From Avena insularis (lineage: Eukaryota; Streptophyta; Magnoliopsida; Poales; Poaceae), in the NCBI GenBank assembly GCA_023614405.1, contig CM042691.1, forward strand, positions 182,440,427 through 182,504,426: a DNA stretch of 64,000 nt, given 5' to 3'. This document shows positions 33,519 through 45,200 of the stretch, in pieces; positions within the stretch are counted from its first letter, which is position 1, and each line of letters opens with the position of its first letter. The notes beneath the pieces were generated by a model. The model saw nothing but the letters and a program-made list of their open reading frames with translations, ran no database searches and had not been told where the DNA came from. A program made the position numbers and the translations under genes.

Positions 33519-33911
33519 TCAAGTCTCTTTCAATGCATCCTCTTGATGGAATGCATTAACAAGAGAAGCATAAAGCTTAGCATGAACATGAAACATTATC
33601 CCGGTTGCATTTGGACATGGGTACTTGAGCAGATTTGGAAATGCCAGTCTTGACATTTTCAGGAGGAATTTGCCACATGCTACGTTCTTTTCCAAGGGCT
33701 TCTCCTTATGCTTACGACCATGGCCACTGTGGACACCCACAGAGTGCTAGATCATGTTGTCGATGTCATTGTTGATGACATTGCCACAAAATGGGCAAAA
33801 CAGCTTCCCGTTATAGTGGAAAGGAATTTGCCCACTCTGCAACTGCCTAAGTACGTAGCGGCTCTTTCTGTCCCTAGAGACCATGTCTTCGCCCATGTCG
33901 TCAGATTCTTC
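33519..33911 (-). pseudogene. XS-type zinc-finger gene, exon 2
   Basis: On the minus strand an acceptor CCGCAG at 33912-33917 leads into EESDDMGEDMVSRDRKSRYV, then LRQLQSGQIPFHYNGKLFCPFC. The Cys-x2-Cys, followed by about a dozen residues, a His in the HSVGVHSGHGRKHKEK stretch and LEKNVACGKFLLK, parallels the zinc finger (zf-XS) of SGS3 and FDM proteins, which act in RNA silencing and RNA-directed DNA methylation. In those proteins the finger carries a His near the end where this one has Cys. An in-frame TAG at 33749-33747 falls exactly where the family has Gln (DNMI-stop-HS). The frame otherwise stays open to TGA at 33521-33519. No XS or XH domain is seen. The phase matches the exon 1 donor at 34613. 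The similarity was judged by eye. Confidence 0.55.
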
Positions 33912-33945
33912 CTGCGGATTATTAAGTACATAAGAACTCATATAA

Positions 33946-34081
33946 CGGCCTGTTTGATTCGTAGGATAAGAAAAACGAAGGATTATATATATCCGGCAAA
34001 TCAAACAACCATCATAGGAAATTTTCTTATGGGATTTAATCCTACAATATCCTATACAGATCCTTTGACTCAAACATGGCC
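33946..34081. mobile_element. MITE of PIF/Harbinger type in the XS-gene intron
   Basis: A 136 bp element with inverted ends GGCCTGTTTGATTCGTAGGAT and its complement, ATCCTTTGACTCAAACATGGCC, flanked by taa at 33943-33945 and 34082-34084. Three-base TWA duplications are typical of PIF/Harbinger elements. The same ends occur in the larger MITE at 51676-51979. Confidence 0.8.
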
Positions 34082-34613
34082 TAAAAGATGTAATAGAAAT
34101 ATAACTCAAGAATTGACATTTATGAATATGAACGACAACATATAATATTCGCAGTTGATATTTTAATTCACGTATCATCGCTAGATTATACACTGTAATC
34201 ACGTGTTTCCTAAATTTTGTACTAAGAATAATAACAAGAATGGAACAATTTTTTTGGACTATATAATCAAACAATATTCATGTATATTTTAGTGACAGAA
34301 ATTTATGTGACATCAATCAACAATATAGTAACAACAATCCCTAAAACCCCTAAAAACAAATATCCTTACAACAATTATGTGACAGATCAGTCAAATCTAC
34401 AGCACAAGAAGACTATATGAACCACAACGAACAGATGTAAAATTGCTAGATGGCAGATTAGTAGATCTAATCAAATATGCAAAAGGATCGACCCATAGAA
34501 CCGGATAATCTGATATGTCTAAAACAAGAAGGCGACAGATCAAAATAATCTATAGATCGAGAAAAACCTATGTATGAATAGTAAAATCCGACAATAGTGA
34601 ATCAGGGTAGTAC
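34082..34613 (-). other. Intron of the XS-finger gene
   Basis: On the minus strand this lies between the GTACTA donor at 34613 and the exon 2 acceptor at 33912. It is AT-rich and, besides the MITE just downstream, nothing was recognised. Unlike the C48 gene introns it has no GTGAAC motif. Confidence 0.6.
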
Positions 34614-34774
34614 CTCGTTTTCCTCAACGGAGACCTCCTCCTCCAATCCATCCCTCTCCTTGAGTGCTTCAATGAAGGGGTCGATGATGGCGTGGGCGTA
34701 GTTCTCGTCTTCCTCTAGGAAAAAGATGCTATCGCCTCCGCCTGCATGCCCCCCATCATGGTATGCCGCTGACA
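34614..34774 (-). pseudogene. XS-type zinc-finger gene, exon 1, third piece
   Basis: After the Tat-type element the first exon resumes in the same frame on the minus strand with SAAYHDGGHAGGG, then DSIFFLEEDENYAHAIID and an acidic end, closing at GAG|GTACTA (34614/34613). The codons join across the insertion point without a shift when one target duplication (47570-47574) is kept. The piece is acidic and its function is not evident. Confidence 0.6.
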
Positions 34775-34779
34775 CCATG

Positions 34780-35288
34780 TGACATGGTTATACCTTACGA
34801 GTACACTACCTTAGCATACCTGGTCCAGCCCAAGGAAGGCCCACGGCGAATATGCACCAGCCCATGAATATTTTCGGGTGAACAAGGCCCGTGGCGCCTT
34901 CGAATCCTTGGAGAGAAAGACTAGAGTAGATAGAAAATTCAAAGGGGTAAACCCTAAAACCTGTAACCGACTCGATTTGTGCCTGGGACCTGCCTATCTC
35001 TATATAAAGGCTAGGAGGGCACGACGAGGAGGCGCTCTTACGATCTCTCGCACACCACCGCATACACACCTCCACGCCAGATTACATCTCCGCACCCTGT
35101 AACCTTCGGTTCCACCATAATCAGAGGAAACAAGCAGGAGTAGGGTTTTCCCTCGGGGGGCCTGAACCTGGGTAAACCTCGTGTCCCCTTGTTGCTTGTT
35201 TGCTAACCGTTCCGCGATCTCCAGCATCCCCATCTTCTCCAAAACCCAAGTCCATAACAATGGGCATTGACGAGATTAAATCTCGTCA
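34780..35288 (+). repeat. 5' LTR of Tat-1
   Basis: Runs from TGACATGGTTATACC to AAATCTCGTCA. A TATATAAA box lies at 35001-35008. Its partner at 47072-47569 starts TGGCGTGGTTATACC and ends ACCTCGTCA. They align throughout, apart from one small block near 35020-35045. Confidence 0.92.
35001..35008 (+). promoter_or_regulatory. TATA box in the Tat-1 LTR
   Basis: TATATAAA within the context CTATCTCTATATAAAGGCTAGG. The same string occurs in the 3' LTR near 47293-47300. The position, about 280 bp before the LTR end, fits an LTR promoter. Confidence 0.6.
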
Positions 35289-35309
35289 ATTGGCGCTGTC
35301 TGTGGGAAC
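35289..35309 (+). other. Primer-binding site of Tat-1
   Basis: ATTGGCGCTGTCTGTGGGAAC follows the 5' LTR directly. It resembles the TTGGCGCC-type primer sites of Tat-lineage elements. Confidence 0.7.
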
Positions 35310-35334
35310 TGGGGGCGCTGATTGTGCGATCGTG

Positions 35335-37440
35335 ATGGTTCCAACCAAAGCGATCTACAACTCCACGGCGACGGAGATTCATGTCCTCTTCGGCGCCTTC
35401 GACTTCACTGCCCACTCGCCAGCCACCCTGAAGGACTTCGAACCCGTTGGCGACGGACTAGAGATCCTGTTCGGGAGCTTCTGCTTCCATGTGGGGCAGA
35501 CCGGCACTCTCCGCCTCCCAGAGCGGGTGCCCCTGCCATCGATCAGGCCTGCTTCGTGGGCTCCACACCCCGTGCTATGCACATCACCATCGACAGACGA
35601 GTCCTATGACAGCAACAGCTGCAACTCAGATCTGTGCGATCCACCATCGGATGAAGGGACCTACGATTCTGGATCCGAAAGCTGCGGTAGCAGCAATCCG
35701 ATCTACAAGCGCTACAAGCGCCGCAGTCATCCAGAGTGAGGTGCATCAGGAACACAATCTGCCACCCAAGCCGCAGGGTAGAAACGGTGGGAACAGAAGA
35801 AGCCATCCCCCCACCCAACGGGAACGACACTGATCGGGTTATCCACCTCAGCAAGGATGGGCTCAAGCACGTGAAGCCGTAGCAGGCAACAAGATCCTTC
35901 CCGCAGATGCCTCACGGGACCTGCTGATGGCATACCACATGCTCCTAATCGAGGAGCACAAGAAGCAGGTGAAGATGCAAGAGGTGCTTGACAAGCACAA
36001 GCAAGCAGCCTCGGAGTCCAGTGCGCGGCGAGATGCGCTCTCCGCCATGGGCATCGACTCCAGCTCGCACGGTAACCATGGCAACAAACACCATTCTTGC
36101 ATAGAGAACATGGATCCCAAGGCACGTCGCGAGGTGACTTGGTCCCTCAACGCGTCCTTCATGGAGATGGACGCCGATGGCAACGTCATCCTGAAGACAC
36201 CGCAAGCTGCAATCATGGGGGACACTGCATACTTCGCGTCCCATCCACCTCCGGAAGGGGACCCGAAAAGGGCCATGCATAAGTCCGCGCTTACCGGACT
36301 CGGACTCGTTGGAGCTGCGCTCCACGGAGAAGCTCCTGCGGAGCCAAAGAAGAAGGCCGCGGTCAGGTTCAACCGCATCCCCACGCCCTCATCCGAAGAT
36401 GAAGAGCACGACCTTACTCGAAGGCACAAGAGCTCGTGTCGTTGCAGCCGCGATTACGACGCTCGAAGCGAGCTAACCCAGCGCAAGATCGACAAGGCAC
36501 GCGCCAAGCGCGTATGCTCGTCGGAATCTGAATAGCATGATGATGAAGGAGAACTCTGCGGAGCCCGATTCTTCAGCAGATCTGTCCGGCGGACACGAAT
36601 GCCGCGAAACTTCAAGCTTCCTTCGGACACTCCGAAGTTTGATGGCACACAGGACCCCAAGGCGTGGCTCATCGACCACTTGTCGTCCGTCAAGCTACAC
36701 GGCGGAAACAAGGAAACCGTCATGCAATGCCTTCAGCTGCAGCTGACAGGCGTAGCCTGGATCTTGCTTAGCAGCCTATCCTCAGGATCCATCCGAAGCT
36801 GGGAGGAGTTGGCGTACAGTTTCGTCCGAAACTTCAAGGGCACCGGCAAGAGGCCTGCCTCGATCGAGGAGCTGCGCGCCTGCAACCAACGAACGAGCGA
36901 ATCCATTCGCTCGTACATACTGCGCTGGTCCAACATCAAGAACTCCGCGGCGCACATCTCTGAGGAGAGAGCTATTGACGCCTTCAAGGACGGCGTCAAA
37001 CGCCAGGACTTCAAAGAAAAACTTGGGCGCGTCAAGCCCAAGACACTAGACCACCTCATGGACATCGCCAACAGGTGGGCCGACAGAGAGGACTCCATCC
37101 ACCGAGCGCACTCCAAGGAGGAGACGACTACGGACGGCGACGTGAACGCCGTAACAAGAGAAGATCGCGCGTCTACGACGATCGCGATGGACCCGACATG
37201 GTCGCTCCTGGCTACGCCGACCGCCGCAGCGACGGCAACCGCAACAACGACGGATACCATAGAAGCAACTTCCGCAACGGAGGATGCCCAACGCAGTCAT
37301 GGCAACAGCGTGGCCGTGACGATGGACCCTCAGCATACGACAAACTATCGGGTCCATGCACCATCCACTTCTACATCGACAAGCAGGATGGCAAGAAGAA
37401 GGCAAGCCACATGCTCAAGGACTGCCGCGAGTCCTAGAAA
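35335..37440 (+). pseudogene. Tat-1 gag region (decayed)
   Basis: The likely start is the ATG at 35335 (MVPTKAIYNST). The frame ends with TGA at 35737-35739. A second frame (35927-36535) encodes a basic, helix-prone linker with MLLIEEHKKQVKMQEV. The third (36599 onward) carries the retrotransposon gag core: PKFDGTQDPKAWLIDHL, GVAWILLSSL and WEELAYSFVRNF. A frame change near 37100 leads to a short Gly/Asp/Arg-rich stretch that ends with TAG at 37435-37437, in a place (CRES-stop-KLSE) where Gln would fit. Gag would build the particle; this copy cannot. Confidence 0.83.
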
Positions 37441-38326
37441 CTCAGCGAGAGCATGGCCCAGATGAGGCAGCAAGCCCCGAACCCTGGATACAGGAACGCA
37501 CCCGCACCAGGCGAGATCGCACATGGAGCTCCTCCACCACCACCTGCGGGACCTTCGAACCACCCAATCGCACCCGCGCAGAAAAACGGTGGGCACGGGT
37601 ACCCCGCGCCGAAAGGATCGCTGATGATCCAAAAAGGGCAACAAACAGGGTGCATAAGAAAATCACCCGTCAGATCAATCAGGACGTGACCGCTCCACCC
37701 ACCATCCCTGATTACCTCAGCGGATCGGAATCCTGCATCGACATGAGCTGCGTCTTCATGGACGGCGGCAGCGGCATCAATCTGATCTTCGCCAGCACCT
37801 TGGCAGCAATGCGGATCCCGCTGTGCAGCCTGGAACAATCTGATACAACGTTCCACGGCATCGTCCCAGGGAAGGGTGTATTCCCCTGGGAAAGATATGG
37901 CTCAACGTCATCTTCAGCAAGCCGGATAACTTCCGCTGCGAGCGACTCGAGTTCGAAGTGGTGGACTGGCCATCACAATACCATGCCATCCTCGGGCGCA
38001 TGGCATTCGCACGATTCCTGGCGGTACCAAACTATGCGTACCTGCTACTGAAGATGCCAGGACCCAGGGGCATCATCACAGTCCACGGGAGCTTCACCCG
38101 ATCGGACCACTGCGACTGGGACTTCAACAGAATCTCCCAGTCATTCAGCATGCAGGAGGAGCTCGTAAGGCTCCACGAGGTGACGGACAACGGGGCACCC
38201 CCAGTCGCAAGAAAGAACGCACCAGAGATGTCCTTCGACTCCACCGTCAACACAAAGAAGGTGCAGGTACACCCGACGGATGCCTCCAAGACGGCGCTGA
38301 TCGCCAACGACCTCAGCTCCAAGTAG
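37441..38326 (+). pseudogene. Tat-1 protease region (decayed)
   Basis: A Pro-rich linker (MAQMRQQAPNPG) is followed, after a frame change, by the aspartic protease motif FMDGGSGINLIF with the DGGSG at 37760-37774, typical of the Tat lineage. Near 37890 the frame shifts again and continues as FEVVDWPSQYHAILGRMAFA and LLLKMPGPRGIITVHGSF, the conserved end of this module. It stops at TAG 38324-38326, immediately before the RT segment's ESALVEFL. Confidence 0.85.
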
Positions 38327-39751
38327 GAAAGCGCGCTCGTTGAATTCCTCCGTGAGCGCTGGGAAATCTTTGCCTGGTGTCCTGCAGACATGCCAGGAGT
38401 TCCCAGGGAATTCGCTGAGAACGCACTCAATGTCTTTCCAGACGCCAAGCCCGTCAAACAGTCCATCCGACGACTGTCCGAACCACGGGCCAAAGCAATC
38501 GGAGTCAAAGTCAATAGACTACTCGACGCAAACTTCATCAGGGAGATCAAGGAGAGCGAGTGGCTCGCTAACACCGTGATGGTCCCCAAAAAGGACACGG
38601 ACATCCTGCGGATGTGCGTGGACTTCACATTGCTGAACAAGCACTGCCCGAAGGATCACTTCCCTCTCCCTCGGATCGATCAGATCATCGATTCGACTTC
38701 AGGATGCAAAAAACTCTCCTTCCTCGACGCCTACTCAGGATACAACCAGATTCGACTGAAGGTCGAAGATCAGGAGAAAACGGTGTTCATCACGCTGTTC
38801 GGAGTGTTTTGCAACAACACAATGCCCTTCGGGCTGAAGAACGCAGATGCCACGTCCCAACGGTGCATGCAGGCATGCCTGAAGGACCAGATCAGCCGCA
38901 ACATACAAGTCTATATCGACGACATAGTCATCAAAACAACGGAGGCCAAGACGCTCATCGACGATCTCCGCGAGACGTTCGATAACCTCGATCGATACAA
39001 GATGAAGTTAAACCTAGGAAAATGCACTTTCGGCGTCCCATCTGGTCAGCTGCTAGGCTACTACATCTCCCAGCGAGGGATCGAGGCGAACCCGAAGAAA
39101 TTCCGGGCCATAATGGCCATGGAGAAGCCGAAGAACCTCAAGGGCGTCCAGCAGCTTGTCGGGCGAATCGCGGCATTTAGCAGGTTCATCAGCCGCATGG
39201 CCGAAAAAGCCCTGCCGATCTATCAGCTGCTGTGCAAGGCAGACAAATTCGAGTGGATGCCCGAGGTGGACGACATATTCGAAGATCTAAAGCGGCTGCT
39301 CTCTACCTCGCCCGTCTTGGTCACGCCAAAGGAGCGCGATCCTTTACTGCTGTACATAGCAGCCACACACCAGGTGGTAAGCACCATACTGGTGGTCGAG
39401 CGACCCGAAGAAGGCAAGACCCATGGGGTCCAACGCCCAATCTACTACCTCAGCGAGGTATTGATGCCGACAAAGCAGAGGTACCCTCACTACCAGAAAC
39501 TCGCCTACGGCGTGTTCATGACGGCTCATCGGCTGAGCCACTACTTCCAGGAGCACCAGGTGATGGCCATCAATGAGGCACCACTGAACAGCATCCTGAA
39601 CAACTCGGAGGCCACAGGACGTGTAGCCCTGTGGGGCATCGAGCTGTCACCTCTAGACATCATCTACGAGAAGCGCCATGCGATCAAGTCTTAGGTCCTT
39701 CCGGACTTCCTCGTCCACTGGATTGAACTGTAGCTGCCAGATACGTCGGAC
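38327..39751 (+). pseudogene. Tat-1 reverse transcriptase and first RNase H
   Basis: From 38327 the frame runs ESALVEFL and, from 38390, 434 codons with DFTLLNKHCPKDHFPLPR, FLDAYSGYNQI, MPFGLKNADATSQR and the catalytic box YIDD (residues 175-178 of the 38390 frame; 38912-38923), all intact. RNase H follows (LLYIAATHQVVS, YPHYQKLAYGVFMTAHRL). In-frame TAGs at 39692-39694 and 39731-39733 both sit where Gln is usual in the family (KS-stop-VL, EL-stop-LP). Of all retroelement enzymes in the window this RT is the least damaged. Confidence 0.9.
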
Positions 39752-40240
39752 ATGACACAGTCATGGACGATGCACTTCGACGGCTCCAAGCACGAAGCCA
39801 GAGCAGGAGCCGGGGTCATACTGACCCCCCCGCAGGGCGACAAGATGAATTACGTCCTCCGGATGAAATTTCGAGCTTCCAACAACGAGGCCAAATACAA
39901 AGCCCTCATCCACGGCATGAGAATGGCCAAGATCTGCGGCGCAATGTGCCTGGTCATCTACGGAGCCTCGAACCTCGTCGTCCAGCAGACGATGAACGAG
40001 TGCGACGCACACGCCGCCAACATGATCTGGTACCGCGCACTCTACAACGCACTCGAAGGAGACTTCGACTGCTGCGAGCTTCGGCACATTGGGAGAGAAA
40101 GCAACGAAGAGGCCGACAGACTCGCCAACATCGGCTCCACCTGCGCACGGGTGCCACCAGGTGTGTTCCTCCAACAGATCTGCGTGCCATCCATCAAACG
40201 GAAATTCCCAAAAGGATCACCCGAAGAGGCAGAGCACTAG
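39752..40240 (+). pseudogene. Tat-1 second (archaeal-type) RNase H
   Basis: The frame WTMHFDGSKHEARAGAGVIL, then NNEAKYKALIHGMRMA, is the additional RNase H found in the Tat lineage. The Asp in HFDGS, the Glu in NNEAKY and the Asp in NEEADRLA are present, but the Asp of the family's YGDSNLVVQQ is Ala (YGASNLVVQQ), so activity is unlikely. The frame ends in TAG at 40238-40240 (AEH-stop-GAAL), where Gln would fit, and integrase follows. Confidence 0.87.
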
Positions 40241-40309
40241 GGGGCTGCGCTACCCGAAGGACAGGAAGGACCCAACAAGCTCGACACAGAAATCACAGCG
40301 GTCAACCTA

Positions 40310-41567
40310 ATGTTGGTCATGGTAGTCGAAGAAACTTGGACACGGCCATACCTCAGGTACCTGATAGATGGCGAACTGACTGATAGCCCGACAGATGCCC
40401 GGCGCATATCTCGCCGGTCCAAGGCCTTCACCATCATCAATGGAGAGCTGTACAAGCGCAGCATTTCAGGTGTACTCCAAAGGTGCGTCACCATCGGTGA
40501 CGGCAAAACCATCCTCCATGACATCCACGAGGGCATCTGCGGCCATCATGCGGGCAGCCGCGCCCTTGTCGCCAAAGCTCTACAAGCTGGATTCTACTGG
40601 CCAACGGCCATGAACGACGCCAAGGACATCGTCCGAAGATGCAACGGGTGCCAAAGGTTCGCAATTAAACCGCACACACCCGGATCAGAGCTCAGGCCCA
40701 TACCTTTGGCCTGGCCCTTCGCCCAATGGGGCCTCGACATGATCGTCAAACTGCCAAGGTCCTCGAAAGGAGGTCACGTCTACCTCTTGGTCGAAGTCGA
40801 CAAATTCACCAAGTGGATCGAGGGCATGCCCGTCACTAACCAAAAGGGCAAAACTGTTGTCAAGTTCTTTGAATCCATTGTCTACAGGTTCGGCGTGCCG
40901 CATAGCATCATCACCGACAATGGGTCGAACTTCATGTCCAGATAATTTCAGGACTTCTGCGAAGACCTGGGAATCAACATCACATACACCTCCATGGCGC
41001 ACCCGAAAACAAACGGGCAGGTTGAAAAGGCCAACGGCCTCGTCGGTGATGGCATCAAGAAGCGCCTAATGAGCCCACTCGAGCGACTCGCAGGAGCTTG
41101 GACACAAGAGCTGCCCTCAGTCCTGTGGAGCCTGCGCACAACGACAAATAGCTCAACCGGCTACACGCCTTTATTCATGGTGCACGGAACCGAATCCGTG
41201 CTACCAGCAGAGGTACGCCACAAGGCCCCACGGGTCGTCGCTTACAGCAAAGCCGAATCGACGGCCGCACTAGAATACGTCGTCGACACACTCGACAAGG
41301 CGCGTGATATAGCAGCAGCTCGATCAGCGGTGTACCAACAGAGTCTCCGTAACTACAACAGCCGACAGCTACGCCCAAGGTCCTTCGTCGAAGGAGACCT
41401 AGTCTTTCGACTCAAGCAAGAGCGACCGAAGAAATTCGAGTCACCATGGGAAGGACCCTACATCGTCGCTGAAGTCATCCCAGGTGGTGCCTATCGCCTC
41501 AAGCACGTGGAGTTTGGAGTACTCTAACCCATGGAACGTCGCACAACTGCGACGCTTCTACCCCTAA
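40310..41567 (+). pseudogene. Tat-1 integrase (nonsense-broken)
   Basis: The HHCC zinc module (HDIHEGICGHHAG, then CNGCQRF), the first Asp (GLDMIVKL) and the second (IITDNGSNF) are intact. A TAA at 40943-40945 interrupts the core before the catalytic Glu (GQVEKANG), which lies in frame downstream. The C-terminal GPY-type module (WEGPYIVAEVIPGG) is followed by a frameshift near 41520; in the shifted frame the conserved end YSNPWNVAQLRRFYP closes at TAA 41565-41567. Confidence 0.9.
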
Positions 41568-42212
41568 CTACCTCCCTCTTTTACTTTTAATAAGGCTATT
41601 CAGCCAAGGCTACTCAGCCGAATAATGTACCTCCTTACGATATGAATAAAGCTAAGTGTCTTGCCCCAAAATTTTCACCTATTGTCTGCATTTTACTCCA
41701 TGTTACAACACACTCGGGGGCTCCCCTCACCTCACGACTTCGTCGACTGAGGATAACGCGTGTACACCTGAGTAGCTGACCACGTCAGGCTAACGAAAAG
41801 GACACGTATACAAACAAAGCACCACGTGCTACACAACAATAAACCTTTACAATAAAGGGCACAACACGCCCAAACGAATATATACAAATTTTACATCTAT
41901 CTCTTTTACAGGTCCTACCTATTCTGAAGAATAACCTGCGCACGCTGCTCAAACAAATCTACAATTTGTTCGGCATGCTGCCTTACAGCCGCATAATGTG
42001 GACGCATATCCTACTCACCACCATACGGCCGAAGAGGCGGCCCATCCGCTACAACGTACATATCTACATCAGGACAATGTAACCGCACAAGGGAAAGCGC
42101 GGCCTTCACTCCCACGACAAGCTGATGCGCACCAGTTCCCTGACATGATGCACATTTCGAAACTTCGCCAACAGACCCCAGAGGGTCGATGGCGCCTCAT
42201 CCAGCGGAAACA
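41568..42212. other. Tat-1 post-integrase spacer
   Basis: Non-coding sequence between the pol end and the antisense gene. It contains one early copy of ctcgggggctc at about 41713. No reading frame of interest was seen. Confidence 0.6.
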
Positions 42213-45200
42213 TCACGTGCAGAACTGACGCCAGTGAAGCCTTTGCCTGACGCAGCACCCGCGACACCTGGTGAACATGATCCTACACAGTCGCAAGGAC
42301 CATGGCACGATCACGGTCCATCCAGAAGAACCTGCCGGCCTCCATGTCCTGCTGGGCCAGGCAGTTGATCCGAACAGCAACACGCTCCTTTTCCTCCTTC
42401 GGAGCAAGGTTAGCACCTGCAATACTTGCAAAAAGTAAGATGAAAGGCCAACAGGCGCATCCGAAACAATGAGCAGCAGCTGGAGAAGCTCACATTGCAG
42501 TTGTTCGGACAAACGACGCAACTCCATCATCAAATACTCCTCTCTGGCAGCGCCTCGCTCTGCCTTCGATTTCCAAACATCGGCGTGGCCACGCACTCCA
42601 ATCAACGCTTTCTCAAGACTACAGAAGCGGTCTCGAAGAAACACAAGCTGCGAAGCACCATCCAAGGACGACCGCAGCTGTGGTGCAGACGAAGTTTCAA
42701 CGGGATCATCACCCTAAGGCCCCTAGATTAAAAGAAGACAAGGATATGAACAAGCAGACGAATGAACACAAAACTCGGAAATTCATTATGTTCAGCAAAA
42801 AGCCACTGCGTGGCGCAAGGACTGTTCATAGATATAATTACAACAAAGGAAACAAAAGCTATCCTACAACTACAAGGCCTAAGAAGCCGCATCCTGGGTA
42901 GCCTCGGAGCTGAACTGCCTACTCTTGGCCTCGCCCTGCTGCCTCAGCGCGTACTCAGCCAGCAAGTCAATCAACTTCGGCCCATAACGTTTACAGCGAG
43001 CAGCAAAGAGGGCGAAGGCTACCTCGGATCCATCAGCAGCCTTTGGCATTCCAGAGGTGACATGATGACGATCCAGCTCCGCTCTAGAGGCTAGGGCCAT
43101 CGCCAGCCCGACGGATGCACCAATGCCTTTCTGCTTGCGCTTGCACGCCGCAGGTGCTTCGGCTGACAGTGCATCCGCCAAGGCATCGACATCTTCGAGG
43201 GAAACGCCCTTGGGGACGAGCTCCTTATAGAAGCGCCCAAGAACCTCCTTGGCCTTGGCAAGCGAGCCGACCATGATACCGCAGCGGTCTTCGACCGCCA
43301 CAGTGGCATCATCTAGAGCACTTCCATGCTCCAGGGAACCGCGGTCAAACTCGATGCCCACGGCATCTAAAGAAAGAGAAGGGGGAACGTGAATAATTCG
43401 CCCAAAAAAGAGAAAACTTTGCCCAAAAGAGAGAAAGACGAATACCACTCACCCGAAATAGCCTTGGCAGCCGCCATCATCTTGGCGGCTACCTCTTTCT
43501 CGCGCGAGGCCGTAATGGTGGCGAGTTGCTCCTCGCGGTTCGTCGCCTCCTGCTGAAGGTTCTCCTTGGCCGCAGCTGCGTTGGCTAACTCTTGCTCGAG
43601 GCGCTAATTCGCACCAACGGCGTCCTGGGCTTTCTTCTCCGCTCGCCCAAGGCTCTTTTTGTGAGCATCAAGGTCACGGAGGGTGGTATTGTTGTCCTCT
43701 GCAATCAGCAGAACACTTATCAGCTCGCAGAAAAAGAACTATAAGAAGCAGCAAAAAGATCAACTCGTAAACTGGCCTCCAATGCCAGGTGCTGCTGCAC
43801 CAGCTGGTTGGCACCTTGCACAAAAGGCTGCAAAAGGCACTACTCATCAAAAGAATGGCTCGAGGGCTACACCCAAAGAACGAGAAAAGCAAGTTAAACA
43901 TAAGAAAAACGCTCAGGGGCTCCCCCCGAAACTCAAAGAAAAACGATCAGCAGATCATCCTACAGATGCTCGGGGGCTTCCCCCGAGACAAGAATCAAAA
44001 GCAAAAGTGATCAGCAGATCACCCAAAAACGCCCGGGGGCTCCCCCCGCGGCAAGAGCGAAGAAACTTACATGATTAGACGGCGACTCCGAAGGTCCAGC
44101 CGAAGTCTTCTGGGGGACAACCACCCGAGCCTCTCTCGGAGAATGGTTCGGAGCAGCGCCCTTAGAGGTGGCCACCGTCTAAGGAGGAGGAGGAACAACC
44201 TTTGACTCTGCCACCATCTCCCGAACACCATCGCTGAAGGAGCCGTCGGAAGAATGGCTGCAAAGGAAAACATTAGACAAGAGCAATCAAAGCAAAATCA
44301 AAAGAAAGCAAAAGGCAACTGGAAAACTTACGAGTCAAAATCGCTCAAGCTAAAGACAGGCGGGGTCCTCCTGCCCTTCTTCTCTTCCTTCTTTTCTTCC
44401 TTCATCTATTCCTTCTTCCGCTTCGCCGGCGGGTGCGGTGCTACAGCCCGCAGGGGAACGGCAGGAATAGGAGAAGAAGAGCCCCCATGACCATCACTGT
44501 GACGCTCAAGGCACAGCGGGTCCCTAGGCGTCGGCAGCGTCGAAGCATCTGACGTTTCACTCGAGCTCCGTGTCCGCTTTCGAGTGCACTCCTCGCTCGA
44601 CTCGATGGCTTCTACGGCCGGCGACTGCACCAACGGAAGCTCAGACATGGAGTCCACTACCTCGTTGTCCGGTGCATCCGGGAACAATTCAGGCAGCGGA
44701 GGCGACATGCCTGGCACCTTGAATTCCTGTGTAAGAAGGAAACAAATTTTTAGCACTAAAAGAAAAATACAAGGAAAATGCAGTTGAAAAGAGCGCTACG
44801 CGCACGCTACAGATATGCACCTGCGGAACCAGACGAGAAGTGGAGAGGCTTCCCAGGGATATCCTCTCCATCCTTGTATTTCAGCAGAGGGCGAAGAACC
44901 CCGTCGAGATCCCCCTTGGAGACCTCCTCAGCCGAAACCCTAGTCGGATCATGGCGACCAGAATAAAGAAACATCGGGTGCACCCTAGCCTGGAGCGGCT
45001 GCACCCGACGTCTGAGAAAGGTACGGATGATACCCACACCATTCACCTCTTTATCCGGAATCAACTGGAGATCCTCCACCCGACGATAGAGTCCCTCTAT
45101 CTCCGCCACCTTGCCATCCAAGATCTAGTTCTTCTAGGACCTCTTTGGCTCGATTTTCTGGGAGGGGTCGAAAGGAGCAAGACCAAATTCCTGTCCAACC

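Noticed and set aside
35313..36723. Many overlapping minus-strand frames over gag
   Set aside because: They are shadows of the plus-strand gag frames in GC-rich Tat-1 sequence; no domain is seen, unlike the antisense gene at 42213-45768.
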